Virus record (IMG/VR): IMGVR_UViG_3300010150_003059
Span: 1 to 20,330 of that record
Source: a virus
Reading direction: 5' to 3' (one strand)
Length of the DNA: 20,330 nucleotides
Positions 1 through 6,957 of the stretch are shown here, one piece after another. The notes under the pieces were generated by a model. That model did not search any database and was not told where the DNA came from. It worked only from the letters and a program-made list of their open reading frames with translations. Positions within the stretch are counted from its first letter, which is position 1. Every line of letters begins with the position of its first letter. Position numbers and translations under genes: made by a program.

Positions 1-132
1 GGTTTCAAGACTCGTTACGGTATGATTGCTAACCCTTACGTTGTTGATGGTTCTGGTAACACTGACGGTGATACTTTCACTGCTGATCGTAACCAGTACT
101 ACCGCGCTGTTAAGGTTTCAAACTTGATGTAA
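1..132 (+). CDS. 23: Major capsid protein gp23, C-terminal end (partial)
   Basis: The frame is open from the first base and ends at TAA 130-132, giving the last 43 residues of a longer protein. The tail, with GFKTRYGMIANPYVV near its start and NQYYRAVKVSNLM at its end, resembles the C-terminus of the T4-type major capsid protein gp23, which builds the hexamers of the head. The position fits: a strong terminator follows, then a late promoter and a tail gene, then uvsY and uvsW, as in T4-like marine phages. The start lies outside the window. Codon use (many GGT, CGT, AAC, TAC codons) is that of a highly expressed gene. The identification rests on a short fragment plus synteny. Confidence 0.8.
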   Translation, partial: GFKTRYGMIANPYVVDGSGNTDGDTFTADRNQYYRAVKVSNLM

Positions 133-160
133 TAAAAAGAATCCCTAAAGGGACGATTTT

Positions 161-188
161 AAGGGACTCTACGGAGTCCCTTTTTTTT
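161..188 (+). terminator. Rho-independent terminator after gp23
   Basis: A perfect 9-bp stem (AAGGGACTC at 161-169, GAGTCCCTT at 174-182) closes a TACG tetraloop of the stable UNCG class and runs into an eight-T tract (181-188). It sits 28 nt after the capsid stop and just before a late promoter, so it separates the capsid transcript from the tail gene. A smaller inverted repeat, TCCCT-AA-AGGGA (142-153), lies just upstream and could pair alternatively with the first arm. Confidence 0.93.
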
Positions 189-201
189 GGCTTAGAATCC
201 T

Positions 202-209
202 TATAAATA
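202..209 (+). promoter_or_regulatory. T4-type late promoter (TATAAATA)
   Basis: TATAAATAG matches the T4 late promoter -10 element recognised by RNA polymerase carrying gp55. It has no -35 box, as expected. It lies 23 nt before the start codon of the tail gene at 232, with an AGGAGA ribosome site (221-226) between them. gp55 is encoded in this same window. Confidence 0.85.
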
Positions 210-231
210 GTGTCATACATAGGAGACTATA

Positions 232-822
232 ATGGCTTACACTCCCACACTGTCACCCAATACAGGGTTGTACAATGCACATGCTAACGGTGATCTAGAT
301 TATCTGAGACCTACTGGTTTTAAGTTTCAGATACATAATATTCCCCACGTTGCATTTTTCTGTCAGGGTGCAAACATTCCAGACATTAGCATGGGGTTCC
401 CTGTTCAGGCCACCCCGCTACAGGACATTGCATACCCAGGCGACAAGTTGACATTTGGTGATCTGAATATTAGATTTCTGATTCAAGAAGATATGGCAAA
501 CTATAAAGAACTTTACGATTGGTTGATCGGACTTGGTTCGCCAGAGAAGACTCAACAGTATAAAGACTATGTTGCAAGTCAGGAGTGGAGGACGGGTCTG
601 TCAAATAGAACGGACAAGAGAGAGGCTCTCGCTCAGGTAAGTGATGCGAGTCTATTTGTTCTTGACTCAAACGACAATCCAAACGTAGAAATTGTTTTTA
701 GAGATGCATTCCCAACTGCGCTGTCTGGACTAGAATTCGATCAGTCTGCTGGTGATTCACCATACTTCACTGGGTCGGCGTCATTTAAATATAGGATATA
801 TAATATTAAAACTGTGACTTGA
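232..822 (+). CDS. T4-like tail protein of tail-tube fold (gp3/gp19-type)
   Basis: This 196-residue protein has the layout of the T4 gp19/gp54 tail-tube family: an N-terminal segment (MAYTPTLSPNTG), a first strand pair around GFKFQIHNIPHVAFFCQGANIPDIS (residues 29-53), the PGDKLTFGDLNIRFLIQED stretch (69-87), a helical YDWLIGLG (95-102), and a C-terminal strand set ending in FKYRIYNI. In T4-like cyanophages a protein of this kind, annotated gp3 (tail completion and sheath stabiliser), sits between gp23 and uvsY, which is exactly this position. True gp19 (tail tube) normally lies next to gp18, so gp3-like is preferred, with tube or tube-initiator as alternatives. A strong AGGAGA site and a late promoter precede it, as expected for a virion protein. 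Confidence 0.72.
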   Translation: MAYTPTLSPNTGLYNAHANGDLDYLRPTGFKFQIHNIPHVAFFCQGANIPDISMGFPVQATPLQDIAYPGDKLTFGDLNIRFLIQEDMANYKELYDWLIGLGSPEKTQQYKDYVASQEWRTGLSNRTDKREALAQVSDASLFVLDSNDNPNVEIVFRDAFPTALSGLEFDQSAGDSPYFTGSASFKYRIYNIKTVT

Positions 823-832
823 TAGGTACATT

Positions 833-1276
833 ATGGCAACATTAAATGAACTTCAGGCTGAATGGGCTGAAGATTGTAAACTTGATGAATTGGATTTGGG
901 TGGGGAGTCAACAAGAACTCCCGTATTACACTCAAAGTATGTAACATTACTCTCCAATAATAAACTTCAACTCCGCAAATCAATTGCTGATCTGAAAAGA
1001 CTTGAAAGAGTTAAGTCGGATTACTATCGCGGGGAACTCTCAAAGGAAGAACTTGATAATCTAGGGTGGGAACCTTGGAGAAAAAATGCTGTGTTGCGAA
1101 CAGACATGAGAGATCAACTGGACAGCGATGCAGATGTGATTCGCCAACAGGATAAAGTATATTACTTAGAAACTACCGTAGACTTTTTAGACCGAGTACT
1201 CCGCAGTTTGAATGGCCGAGGATGGGACATCAAGACTGCTGTTGAGTGGGCCAAAATGCAATCTGGGCTTATATGA
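833..1276 (+). CDS. uvsY: UvsY-like recombination mediator
   Basis: The 147-residue product aligns by eye with T4 UvsY (137 residues). Shared features are an LHSKY block near residues 32-36 (LYSKW in T4), the DYYRG segment at 63-67 (DYYSG in T4), a VLRTDMRDQLDSDADV block matching T4 VLSADKDVLKVDTS, and a C-terminal LNGRGWDIKTAVEWAKM segment matching SRGFAIKHIQD. UvsY loads the recombinase UvsX onto single-stranded DNA coated with gp32, supporting recombination-dependent replication and repair in the infected cytoplasm. It starts 10 nt after the tail gene with an ATAGG-type ribosome site, and its TGA stop overlaps the uvsW start (ATGA), so the two are probably translationally coupled. Confidence 0.85.
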   Translation: MATLNELQAEWAEDCKLDELDLGGESTRTPVLHSKYVTLLSNNKLQLRKSIADLKRLERVKSDYYRGELSKEELDNLGWEPWRKNAVLRTDMRDQLDSDADVIRQQDKVYYLETTVDFLDRVLRSLNGRGWDIKTAVEWAKMQSGLI

Positions 1277-2760
1277 TTTGGGTAAAACAAAAAGATAACG
1301 TTCATGCTTATGTGGAGGCAGATGACGGCATAAGGAGAGAGATATCAGATTTCTTTACCTTTGAAGTGCCTGGGGCTAAGTTTATGCCCTCGTATCGCAA
1401 CCGACATTGGGACGGAAAAATTCGTCTGTATAATATGCAAAAGTGTGAACTGTATATTGGATTGATTCCCTATCTTATTAAGTTTGCCAAACAACTAGAG
1501 TATGAGATTCAGATTGATCTTGAACCATTCGGTGAAAAGATTTCTAAAGAAGAGGTATCAGAGTTTTGTGGTGTCTTGAATCTCCGCAGTCAAAAGAAAA
1601 AAATTGAAGCAAGAGACTATCAACAGGCCGCAATTCATGAGGCGATAAGTTCTGGTAGGACTCTGCTGTTGTCACCGACTGCATCTGGTAAGTCACTTAT
1701 CATTTACTCACTGATTAGATACCATCAAGCTCTAGGTCGCAAACAATTGATAGTAGTACCCACCACCTCACTGGTAGAACAAATGTACGGTGACTTCCGA
1801 GACTACTCAACCAACAACGGGTTCAAAGTGGCAAAACACTGTCACAGAATTTATGGTGGGAAAGAGAAATCAAACAACGCTGATGTTGTTATCTCCACAT
1901 GGCAATCTATCTACAAGTTTCCGAAAGAATGGTTCAGTCAGTTTGATGTAGTCTATGGTGACGAGGCTCACTTGTTCAAGGCGAAGTCACTGATGACACT
2001 CATGGACAAATGCACTAATGCACGTTTCAGAATTGGTACTACTGGTACACTAGACGGTACAAAGACACACAAACTTGTCTTGGAAGGCGTGTTTGGCCCA
2101 GTATTTAAGGTGACCACAACCAAAAAATTGATGGACAAAAAAGAACTTGCAGAACTTAAAATTATCTGTATGATAATCGGATACACGGACGAACAAAGAA
2201 AACTTGTATCTAAAATGACTTATCAAGAAGAGATGGACTTCCTAGTGTCTAACCCAGAACGCAATGACATTCTGGCGAAACTGGCGACCTCTCAGAAGGG
2301 TAATACGCTGGTATTGTACCAGTTTGTAGAGAAACACGGCGATGTCCTGTATAAGATGATAAAGGCTATCACCGACAAACCAGTGTACTTTGTTTTCGGT
2401 GGCACCGAGACCGAACAGAGAGAAAAGATTCGCGAGTTGACAGAACAATCAAAAGACACTATAATTGTAGCCTCTTATGGTACGTTCTCCACTGGTATAA
2501 ATATTCGTAACCTACACAATGTAGTGTTCGCCTCGCCAAGTAAGAGTCGAATAAGAAATCTACAGTCTATTGGTAGGGGTCTGAGGAAAGGCGAAGACAA
2601 ATCTAGTTGTAATTTATTTGATATTGGTGATGATTTATCATGGAAGAACAAAAAGAACTATACTTTGAATCATGTGCTTGAGAGAATTAAATTATATAAT
2701 GAAGAGAACTTTGAATACAAAGTAATAAGGATAGACTCTAATGGTAAAATGCAAACCTAG
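1273..2760 (+). CDS. uvsW: UvsW-like RNA-DNA/DNA helicase (superfamily 2)
   Basis: UvsW unwinds branched DNA and R-loops and helps T4 switch from origin-dependent to recombination-dependent replication. The 495-residue protein aligns over its length with T4 UvsW. The N-terminal domain (FFTFEVPGAKFMPSYRNRHWDGKIRLYN) is the UvsW-specific DNA-binding part. It is followed by Walker A SPTASGKS (134-141), VVPTTSLVEQM, DEAH (230-233), the VASYGTFSTGINIRNLHNVVFASP block and motif VI QSIGRGLRKG. The frame is open from an upstream ATG at 1246, but the start at 1273 overlaps the uvsY stop as ATGA and matches the T4 N-terminus better. It has all the helicase motifs and shows no sign of damage. Confidence 0.95.
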   Translation: MIWVKQKDNVHAYVEADDGIRREISDFFTFEVPGAKFMPSYRNRHWDGKIRLYNMQKCELYIGLIPYLIKFAKQLEYEIQIDLEPFGEKISKEEVSEFCGVLNLRSQKKKIEARDYQQAAIHEAISSGRTLLLSPTASGKSLIIYSLIRYHQALGRKQLIVVPTTSLVEQMYGDFRDYSTNNGFKVAKHCHRIYGGKEKSNNADVVISTWQSIYKFPKEWFSQFDVVYGDEAHLFKAKSLMTLMDKCTNARFRIGTTGTLDGTKTHKLVLEGVFGPVFKVTTTKKLMDKKELAELKIICMIIGYTDEQRKLVSKMTYQEEMDFLVSNPERNDILAKLATSQKGNTLVLYQFVEKHGDVLYKMIKAITDKPVYFVFGGTETEQREKIRELTEQSKDTIIVASYGTFSTGINIRNLHNVVFASPSKSRIRNLQSIGRGLRKGEDKSSCNLFDIGDDLSWKNKKNYTLNHVLERIKLYNEENFEYKVIRIDSNGKMQT

Positions 2761-3151
2761 TATTATTTGTTTAGAAAATGGTATGCAACTAATTGTTGGT
2801 ATCATATCAGAAGACGAAACCAATATTGAAACCACGATTCCTCTGGAAATAACAAGAATCAAAATCTCTGACACTCATGAGGCCTTGTCATTAAGGCCGT
2901 GGATATCTTTCACGGATCAAGAATCTTACATGATTAAACAAAGTAAGATCATTACTGTCTGCTCTTTGGATGAACAGTACACCGAAGGATTCTACAAGAT
3001 GACCGAGGGGTACATGGAAGATAGAAAAGAGGGTTTAGATTTCATGGATGCCATGGACGATTACGATCCGCAAATTGATGAAGACGCCACGTTAGATGAA
3101 ATCATGGATAAAATTACTCGGATGGGTAAACCCAAGGATCAGCTTCATTAA
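2741..3151 (+). CDS. Conserved T4-like phage protein of unknown function
   Basis: A 136-residue acidic protein whose start overlaps the last 20 nt of uvsW. The first 80 residues look beta-rich (SIICLENGMQLIVGIISEDE, then TTIPLEITRIKISD, LRPWISFTDQESYMIKQSKIITV), a small-barrel pattern of the kind seen in Sm-like folds; this is an impression, not an identification. The C-terminal third is strongly acidic and helical (MDAMDDYDPQIDEDATLDEIMDKI). A gene of this size between uvsW and gp55 is common in T4-like marine phages. The intact frame and the overlap with uvsW argue that it is real. No catalytic motif is visible. Confidence 0.75.
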   Translation: MVKCKPSIICLENGMQLIVGIISEDETNIETTIPLEITRIKISDTHEALSLRPWISFTDQESYMIKQSKIITVCSLDEQYTEGFYKMTEGYMEDRKEGLDFMDAMDDYDPQIDEDATLDEIMDKITRMGKPKDQLH

Positions 3152-3192
3152 AGCTTAATTATCCTTTGAACCACAAGTTGATTATAATTGTT

Positions 3193-3209
3193 TTGACACC
3201 AGTTGTCAA
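3193..3209 (+). repeat. Perfect inverted repeat upstream of the gp55 promoter
   Basis: TTGACA-CCAGT-TGTCAA is a perfect 6-bp inverted repeat with a 5-nt spacer, centred about 30 bp upstream of the -35 box (3227) of the gp55 promoter. It is too weak as an RNA hairpin to be a terminator, and no T tract follows. It could be an operator for a dimeric regulator or a decayed second -35 box. A looser version (GACA-N6-TGTC, 16292-16305) occurs inside the gp45 promoter. Confidence 0.4.
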
Positions 3210-3226
3210 GGTAAATTATTTGACCA

Positions 3227-3255
3227 TTGACATTTAGTATAAAATGTACTATACT
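3227..3255 (+). promoter_or_regulatory. Sigma70-type promoter for gp55
   Basis: TTGACA (3227-3232), a 17-bp spacer and TATACT (3250-3255) form a near-consensus bacterial promoter. It lies in the 130-bp gap before gp55 and should be read by unmodified host RNA polymerase, so the late sigma factor can be made early. The rest of the gap holds the inverted repeat at 3193-3209 and no other gene. Confidence 0.85.
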
Positions 3256-3281
3256 AGTTTTTTAATGTTAGGAATTTAATT

Positions 3282-3872
3282 ATGGCAAACAAAAAAGAAA
3301 ACAGACACTACGTCAACAACAAAGAATTTCTGGCAGCGATGACGGAGTATCGTGAAGAACGATTGGCTGCGGAAGAAGCTGGCGAACCCAAACCGAGGGT
3401 GTCGAATTATATTGGTGAGTGTTTTGTTAAGATCGCCAATCACTTGGCGTACAAGTCTAATTTTGTAAACTATACTTTCCGAGAGGAAATGATTCTCGAC
3501 GGCATCGAAAACTGTATTACCTATATCAATAACTTTGATCCCGCTAAATCCAAGAATCCCTTTGCATACTTCACTCAGATTACCTACTATGCTTTCTTGC
3601 GTAGGATTCAGAAAGAAAAGAAACAGATCGATACGAAGAACAAGTATATTCAGAGTCTTGATCTTCACGCCATGATGGATGAACTTGGCGGAGATAGTGG
3701 TTCCAATGAATTTCTTGAGTACATGAAGAGACAGATTGAAGAGTCTGATAAGGCAAATGAGAAGTTTGCGGAGACCGCAAAGAGTCAACCAAAACGTAGA
3801 CCAAAGTACTTCAATGACAAGGAAGCAATGGACTTAGCCAAAGAGAAAATTGAAGCACTAAAAGAGTCTTGA
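3282..3872 (+). CDS. 55: Late-transcription sigma factor gp55
   Basis: gp55 is the T4 sigma-family protein that directs host RNA polymerase to TATAAATA late promoters. This 196-residue product matches T4 gp55 (185 residues) in YVNNKEFLAAM (T4 YVNNKELLQAI), FVNYTFREEMILDGIENC (T4 WKQEMIADGIEAS), NNFDPAKSKNPFAYFTQITYYAFLRRIQKEKKQI (T4 [34 protein letters not shown]). These form the sigma-2-like core for polymerase binding and -10 recognition. T4 gp55 ends in a clamp-binding peptide (SLDFLYE). The C-terminus here (DKEAMDLAKEKIEALKES) shows no clear equivalent. The start at 3282 follows an AGGAATTTAATT leader. Its TGA stop lies within the -35 box of the next promoter. Confidence 0.95.
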   Translation: MANKKENRHYVNNKEFLAAMTEYREERLAAEEAGEPKPRVSNYIGECFVKIANHLAYKSNFVNYTFREEMILDGIENCITYINNFDPAKSKNPFAYFTQITYYAFLRRIQKEKKQIDTKNKYIQSLDLHAMMDELGGDSGSNEFLEYMKRQIEESDKANEKFAETAKSQPKRRPKYFNDKEAMDLAKEKIEALKES

Positions 3873-3897
3873 CATCTGACCTACAACCAAGTATAAT
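3869..3897 (+). promoter_or_regulatory. Perfect-consensus sigma70 promoter at the end of gp55
   Basis: TTGACA (3869-3874), exactly 17 bp, then TATAAT (3892-3897) is the full sigma70 consensus. The -35 box overlaps the TGA stop of gp55. It should strongly drive the accessory block starting at 3925, and possibly onward to gp47/gp46, because the following genes have almost no gaps between them. Confidence 0.92.
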
Positions 3898-3924
3898 GGT
3901 AACAAATACTAGGGGGTATATATT

Positions 3925-4467
3925 ATGAACGCATTTGGACTTGACAAGAATCCTATCGTTGCTGCACGTTTGCACAATGACAAACACGTTGTCAAAATGA
4001 ATATTGAATATCCGCAAATGATGTCCACGGCTCACCGTGTGCTTGATGGTACTCAATACCTTGATAAGACTGCCAATGGTAGGAACATCAAACGATGGCG
4101 TATGGATGATGATGTTGTAGAACAAACTCTATACAAGGCATCTCATATCAATCATCCGACTAATATCTGGGTTCGTGCCACTCATGAAAATTACATGTGG
4201 ATGTACACTCTATGGTCAGAACTTGCCAAAGAGTATACCTATCGTTATGGCAAACATCATGCCTCTTGGGTCAAACTCCACAAAGTTCTAGAAAAACCAC
4301 CGGAGAATATTCGGCCGGGTGGTATCACAATTTTGCCGCAAGCAATGCCAGATGATGTCAAACGTGATGACTTTGTTGAGGCATATCAATTGTATTATCG
4401 TAAATACAAAGCTCATTTTTCTAAGTGGACAAAACGACCTGTTCCACGATTCATGACTGCTGTATGA
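3925..4467 (+). CDS. Pyrimidine-dimer DNA glycosylase-like protein (Pyr_excise family)
   Basis: The 180-residue protein has the layout of a phage family usually annotated as pyrimidine dimer DNA glycosylase. It shows an N-terminal FGLDKNPIVAARLHNDKHVVKM, then STAHRVLDG, NGRNIKRWRMDD, LYKASHINHPTNIWVR, TYRYGKHHASW, and a C-terminal LPQAMPDDVK with KAHFSKWTKRPVP. The family is related to T4 DenV, which removes UV-induced dimers, but the DenV residues (N-terminal Thr, Glu23) cannot be placed with confidence here, so the activity is inferred from the family only. It follows the strongest promoter in the window with an AGGGGG ribosome site. UV repair would suit a surface-ocean phage. Its stop overlaps the next start (ATGA). 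Confidence 0.7.
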   Translation: MNAFGLDKNPIVAARLHNDKHVVKMNIEYPQMMSTAHRVLDGTQYLDKTANGRNIKRWRMDDDVVEQTLYKASHINHPTNIWVRATHENYMWMYTLWSELAKEYTYRYGKHHASWVKLHKVLEKPPENIRPGGITILPQAMPDDVKRDDFVEAYQLYYRKYKAHFSKWTKRPVPRFMTAV

Positions 4468-5576
4468 TTCTATGTAAAGAAGACTCGCTGTACGCGAGCA
4501 AACTAATTATTGATTACTTCTCAAACTTTGAAAGAATTGATGATTATTTTCGTGCAAGAAAAATTGAAAGGGTGAAGGCATTACCTCCACCCCTTTTTGG
4601 TATGTCTGTTGAAGACGACATGTTTCAAGATTGGGAAACGCCACCCGATGATATGGACTTTGAAGTTGTTCAAATGAACAACGAAATCTTTGACCAGATG
4701 TTAGAGATGACCGCTTCTTTCTCCCCCGATGAAGCGCCAGGCAAATCTCTAAAACTGGTGGTAAAAGAGAAGAACACAAACAAAGCCGTTGGGTTCATCA
4801 AGATGGGTTCTCCCCTCATCAACTCAAAACCCAGAAATGATTATCTGGGTGGCGTTCCCGATCTTGGAATCTTTAATCAACGTGCCATCATGGGGTTCAA
4901 CATTGTCCCCGTACAACCATTCGGGTTCAACTATCTTGGTGGTAAACTTATGGCCGCAATCTGTTGTTCCCATGAGGTTCGCCGCATGTTGGACAAAAAA
5001 TATAAAACAGAATTCTGTTTGTTTGAGACCACCTCTCTGTACGGTAACATCAAAGGCGCATCCATGTATGATGGCATGAGACCCTTTCTTAGATATAAGG
5101 GTGACACGCAGTCACAGTTTTTGTTGACTATGGGTGAGGACATATACTTTCATCTGCGTGATTGGTTTACTGAAAAGAACGATGGAGAAGAACTGATACA
5201 CAAGGGTGCGTCTAGTCGCAAACTAAAAATGCAAACCAAGATGGTTGGTATTGTCAAGGCATCCTTGAAAGAACATGATGCTGATGAGTACAAAAGATTT
5301 ACTGACACGATCAAGTCATCTACTGATGTAACAACAAACAAAAGATTTTATATGTCGGAGTATGGATACTCCAATACAAAGGATGTTCTTCTAGGTAAGA
5401 CCGACACATTGCAGAAAGCCGAGAACTTTGACAGGTTTGAATTGCCAGAGGTCATCAAGTGGTGGAAGAAACTTGCAACCAAACGACACAACAATCTTAT
5501 GTCCGATGGTAGGATTAGAAAAGAGTTGGAAGTGTGGAACCAAAATACAATTGATAAGATAGATATTATACGATGA
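4464..5576 (+). CDS. Unknown protein with possible DruA/DUF4338-like (GNAT-like) core
   Basis: The product has 370 residues when started at the ATG overlapping the previous stop (ATGA at 4464); the frame is open further upstream to 4425. Residues 1-90 are helical and acidic. Residues 94-115 (KSLKLVVKEKNTNKAVGFIKMG), 138-164 (NQRAIMGFNIVPVQPFGFNYLGGKLMA) and 187-205 (FETTSLYGNIKGASMYDGM) follow an order resembling the DUF4338 family, which includes DruA of the Druantia defence system. There, a strand pair, a segment on locally common values such as LPWVRVPNLASHLL, and a LETF...FRGTCYRA motif occur in that order. The likeness is by eye and weak. The C-terminal half is charged and without recognisable motifs. 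Its neighbours are a repair-like protein and a nucleotidyltransferase. Function is unknown. Confidence 0.6.
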   Translation: MILCKEDSLYASKLIIDYFSNFERIDDYFRARKIERVKALPPPLFGMSVEDDMFQDWETPPDDMDFEVVQMNNEIFDQMLEMTASFSPDEAPGKSLKLVVKEKNTNKAVGFIKMGSPLINSKPRNDYLGGVPDLGIFNQRAIMGFNIVPVQPFGFNYLGGKLMAAICCSHEVRRMLDKKYKTEFCLFETTSLYGNIKGASMYDGMRPFLRYKGDTQSQFLLTMGEDIYFHLRDWFTEKNDGEELIHKGASSRKLKMQTKMVGIVKASLKEHDADEYKRFTDTIKSSTDVTTNKRFYMSEYGYSNTKDVLLGKTDTLQKAENFDRFELPEVIKWWKKLATKRHNNLMSDGRIRKELEVWNQNTIDKIDIIR

Positions 5577-5968
5577 AAGTTGGATTTACTTGTGGTGCAT
5601 TTGATTTGTTACATGCTGGACATGTAGTAATGTTGGAAGAAGCGGCCAGTCGATGTGATTGGTTGATTGTTGGGTTGCACATTGATCCGAGTGTGGATAG
5701 ACAGAATAAGAATTCACCAGTGCAGTCCGTATACGAAAGGTTTATCCAGCTTGACGGGTTGAAGTATGTAGATGAAATTATTCCATACTCAACCGAGACT
5801 TGCTTGATGGATATTCTTCTCACCAAAAAAATTGATGTGAGATTTGTTGGCGAGGACTATAGAGACAAACGTTTTACTGGTGATGAATTGAATATACCTG
5901 TTGCATATACCAATAGGAAACATTCCTTTTCTTCTACTAGTTTGCGAGACCGAGTGAAGTTATCATGA
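5573..5968 (+). CDS. TagD-like cytidylyltransferase/adenylyltransferase
   Basis: A 131-residue single-domain nucleotidyltransferase of the HxGH superfamily. The N-terminal FTCGAFDLLHAGHVVMLEEA carries the HAGH motif (residues 14-17). VGEDYRD and the C-terminal RKHSFSSTSLRDRV complete the set (the family's R-x-x-x-S-S-T). Such enzymes transfer CMP or AMP from CTP or ATP to a small phosphorylated substrate such as glycerol 3-phosphate or a sugar phosphate. The length is typical of TagD (about 130). It overlaps both neighbours by ATGA, and the next gene looks like a glycosyltransferase, so the pair may activate and transfer a sugar or polyol. The substrate cannot be read from the sequence. Confidence 0.85.
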   Translation: MKVGFTCGAFDLLHAGHVVMLEEAASRCDWLIVGLHIDPSVDRQNKNSPVQSVYERFIQLDGLKYVDEIIPYSTETCLMDILLTKKIDVRFVGEDYRDKRFTGDELNIPVAYTNRKHSFSSTSLRDRVKLS

Positions 5969-6957
5969 AAATTGCATGTGCCAGATTGCGATCCAATGTG
6001 AGATACGAGGGCCCATTACAAACTGTGTTGGACAGTTTCTTGGAGAACTATGTTCGTTGGATGGAAGACAATCCCCAACACGAATATAGAGAGTACAACA
6101 TTTCGTTTGGCGGCAAACCATCGCGTGACCCAGAAGTGATTGAGTGGGCAGATGTAATTGTGATCCCTAGTGACAGCGAGTTTCGATATCACGGTGAGTT
6201 GCAGATGAATCCAAAAGACCTTGCCAAGTCTCAGTCTCACATGGATAAGATCATCCCTCACTTCAAGGGTAAACATGTAATCGTATTGAGATCAGATAGG
6301 GGTGACACCGAAGAACTCTACCGCAAACACACATTGAAAGGTGAGACAATCAAGTCTTACACCGAGATTGATGAGATAGATTTCTCTGGCAACATTCATG
6401 GTATGAAGTATCATTTCATTAGAGAAAGGTTTGACAATGCCATATCTCAAATGTTTGGTAGGACATACAATCATGACTTTGGATATTGGGGTAGAATGAA
6501 AGATGGGTGTGATCGCGGCAAAGTATTGAGAAAGATTTACAGAGACCCCGACATCTCCACCGTTCTCATTGGTGGGTTTCCCTCTGGTATCAAGAGACAG
6601 TCTGCGTGGATCAAGGATTGGAATTTGTTGTATCCCAGACTAGAATCTTGCCGTGCGACATTGTGTTTCAACTGGAAAGACCCTGCTGCAACAACTTCAA
6701 GATATGTGGAGGCACTTGCGATTGGCATGATTCCATTTGTCTACAAGAACTATGATGAGAACAATACATACAATATCGATGACTGGCAAAGAGTTGATGA
6801 CTTTGAGGACTTTCAGGCTAAGATAAATATATTGAAAGACCCCACGGCAATGGATTTTTTGCTTAAGCAGTATAGAAAGAATTACGAAGAGGTGTTGTTG
6901 TCCAAGAATGAATACTATGAGAAATTTTCATACAAAATGAATAGGGCTATTTCATGA
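5965..6957 (+). CDS. Probable glycosyltransferase (GT-B-like)
   Basis: This 330-residue protein starts with MKIACARLRSNVRYEGPL. It has a first half with WADVIVIPSD (61-70) and HVIVLRSDRG (104-113), strand-loop elements of a Rossmann-like domain. The second half has STVLIGGFPSGIKR (198-211) and SRYVEALAIGMIPFVYKN (245-262). The E-A-L-A-x-G-x-x-P pattern at 249-257 is the donor-binding signature common in GT-B glycosyltransferases. No GT family can be assigned. It overlaps the TagD-like gene upstream and gp47 downstream by ATGA. Possible targets are phage DNA, a virion protein or the host surface; none is shown by the sequence. Confidence 0.6.
   Translation: MKIACARLRSNVRYEGPLQTVLDSFLENYVRWMEDNPQHEYREYNISFGGKPSRDPEVIEWADVIVIPSDSEFRYHGELQMNPKDLAKSQSHMDKIIPHFKGKHVIVLRSDRGDTEELYRKHTLKGETIKSYTEIDEIDFSGNIHGMKYHFIRERFDNAISQMFGRTYNHDFGYWGRMKDGCDRGKVLRKIYRDPDISTVLIGGFPSGIKRQSAWIKDWNLLYPRLESCRATLCFNWKDPAATTSRYVEALAIGMIPFVYKNYDENNTYNIDDWQRVDDFEDFQAKINILKDPTAMDFLLKQYRKNYEEVLLSKNEYYEKFSYKMNRAIS

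Noticed and set aside
2496-2503. TATAAATA inside uvsW as a late promoter
   Set aside because: It lies deep in coding sequence (GINIRN region) with no gene start nearby, so it is most likely chance.
3276-3788. 170-codon open frame on the - strand across gp55
   Set aside because: It lies opposite the clear gp55 gene, gives a composition of Phe/Leu/Ile runs typical of antisense frames, and has no ribosome site or neighbours on that strand.
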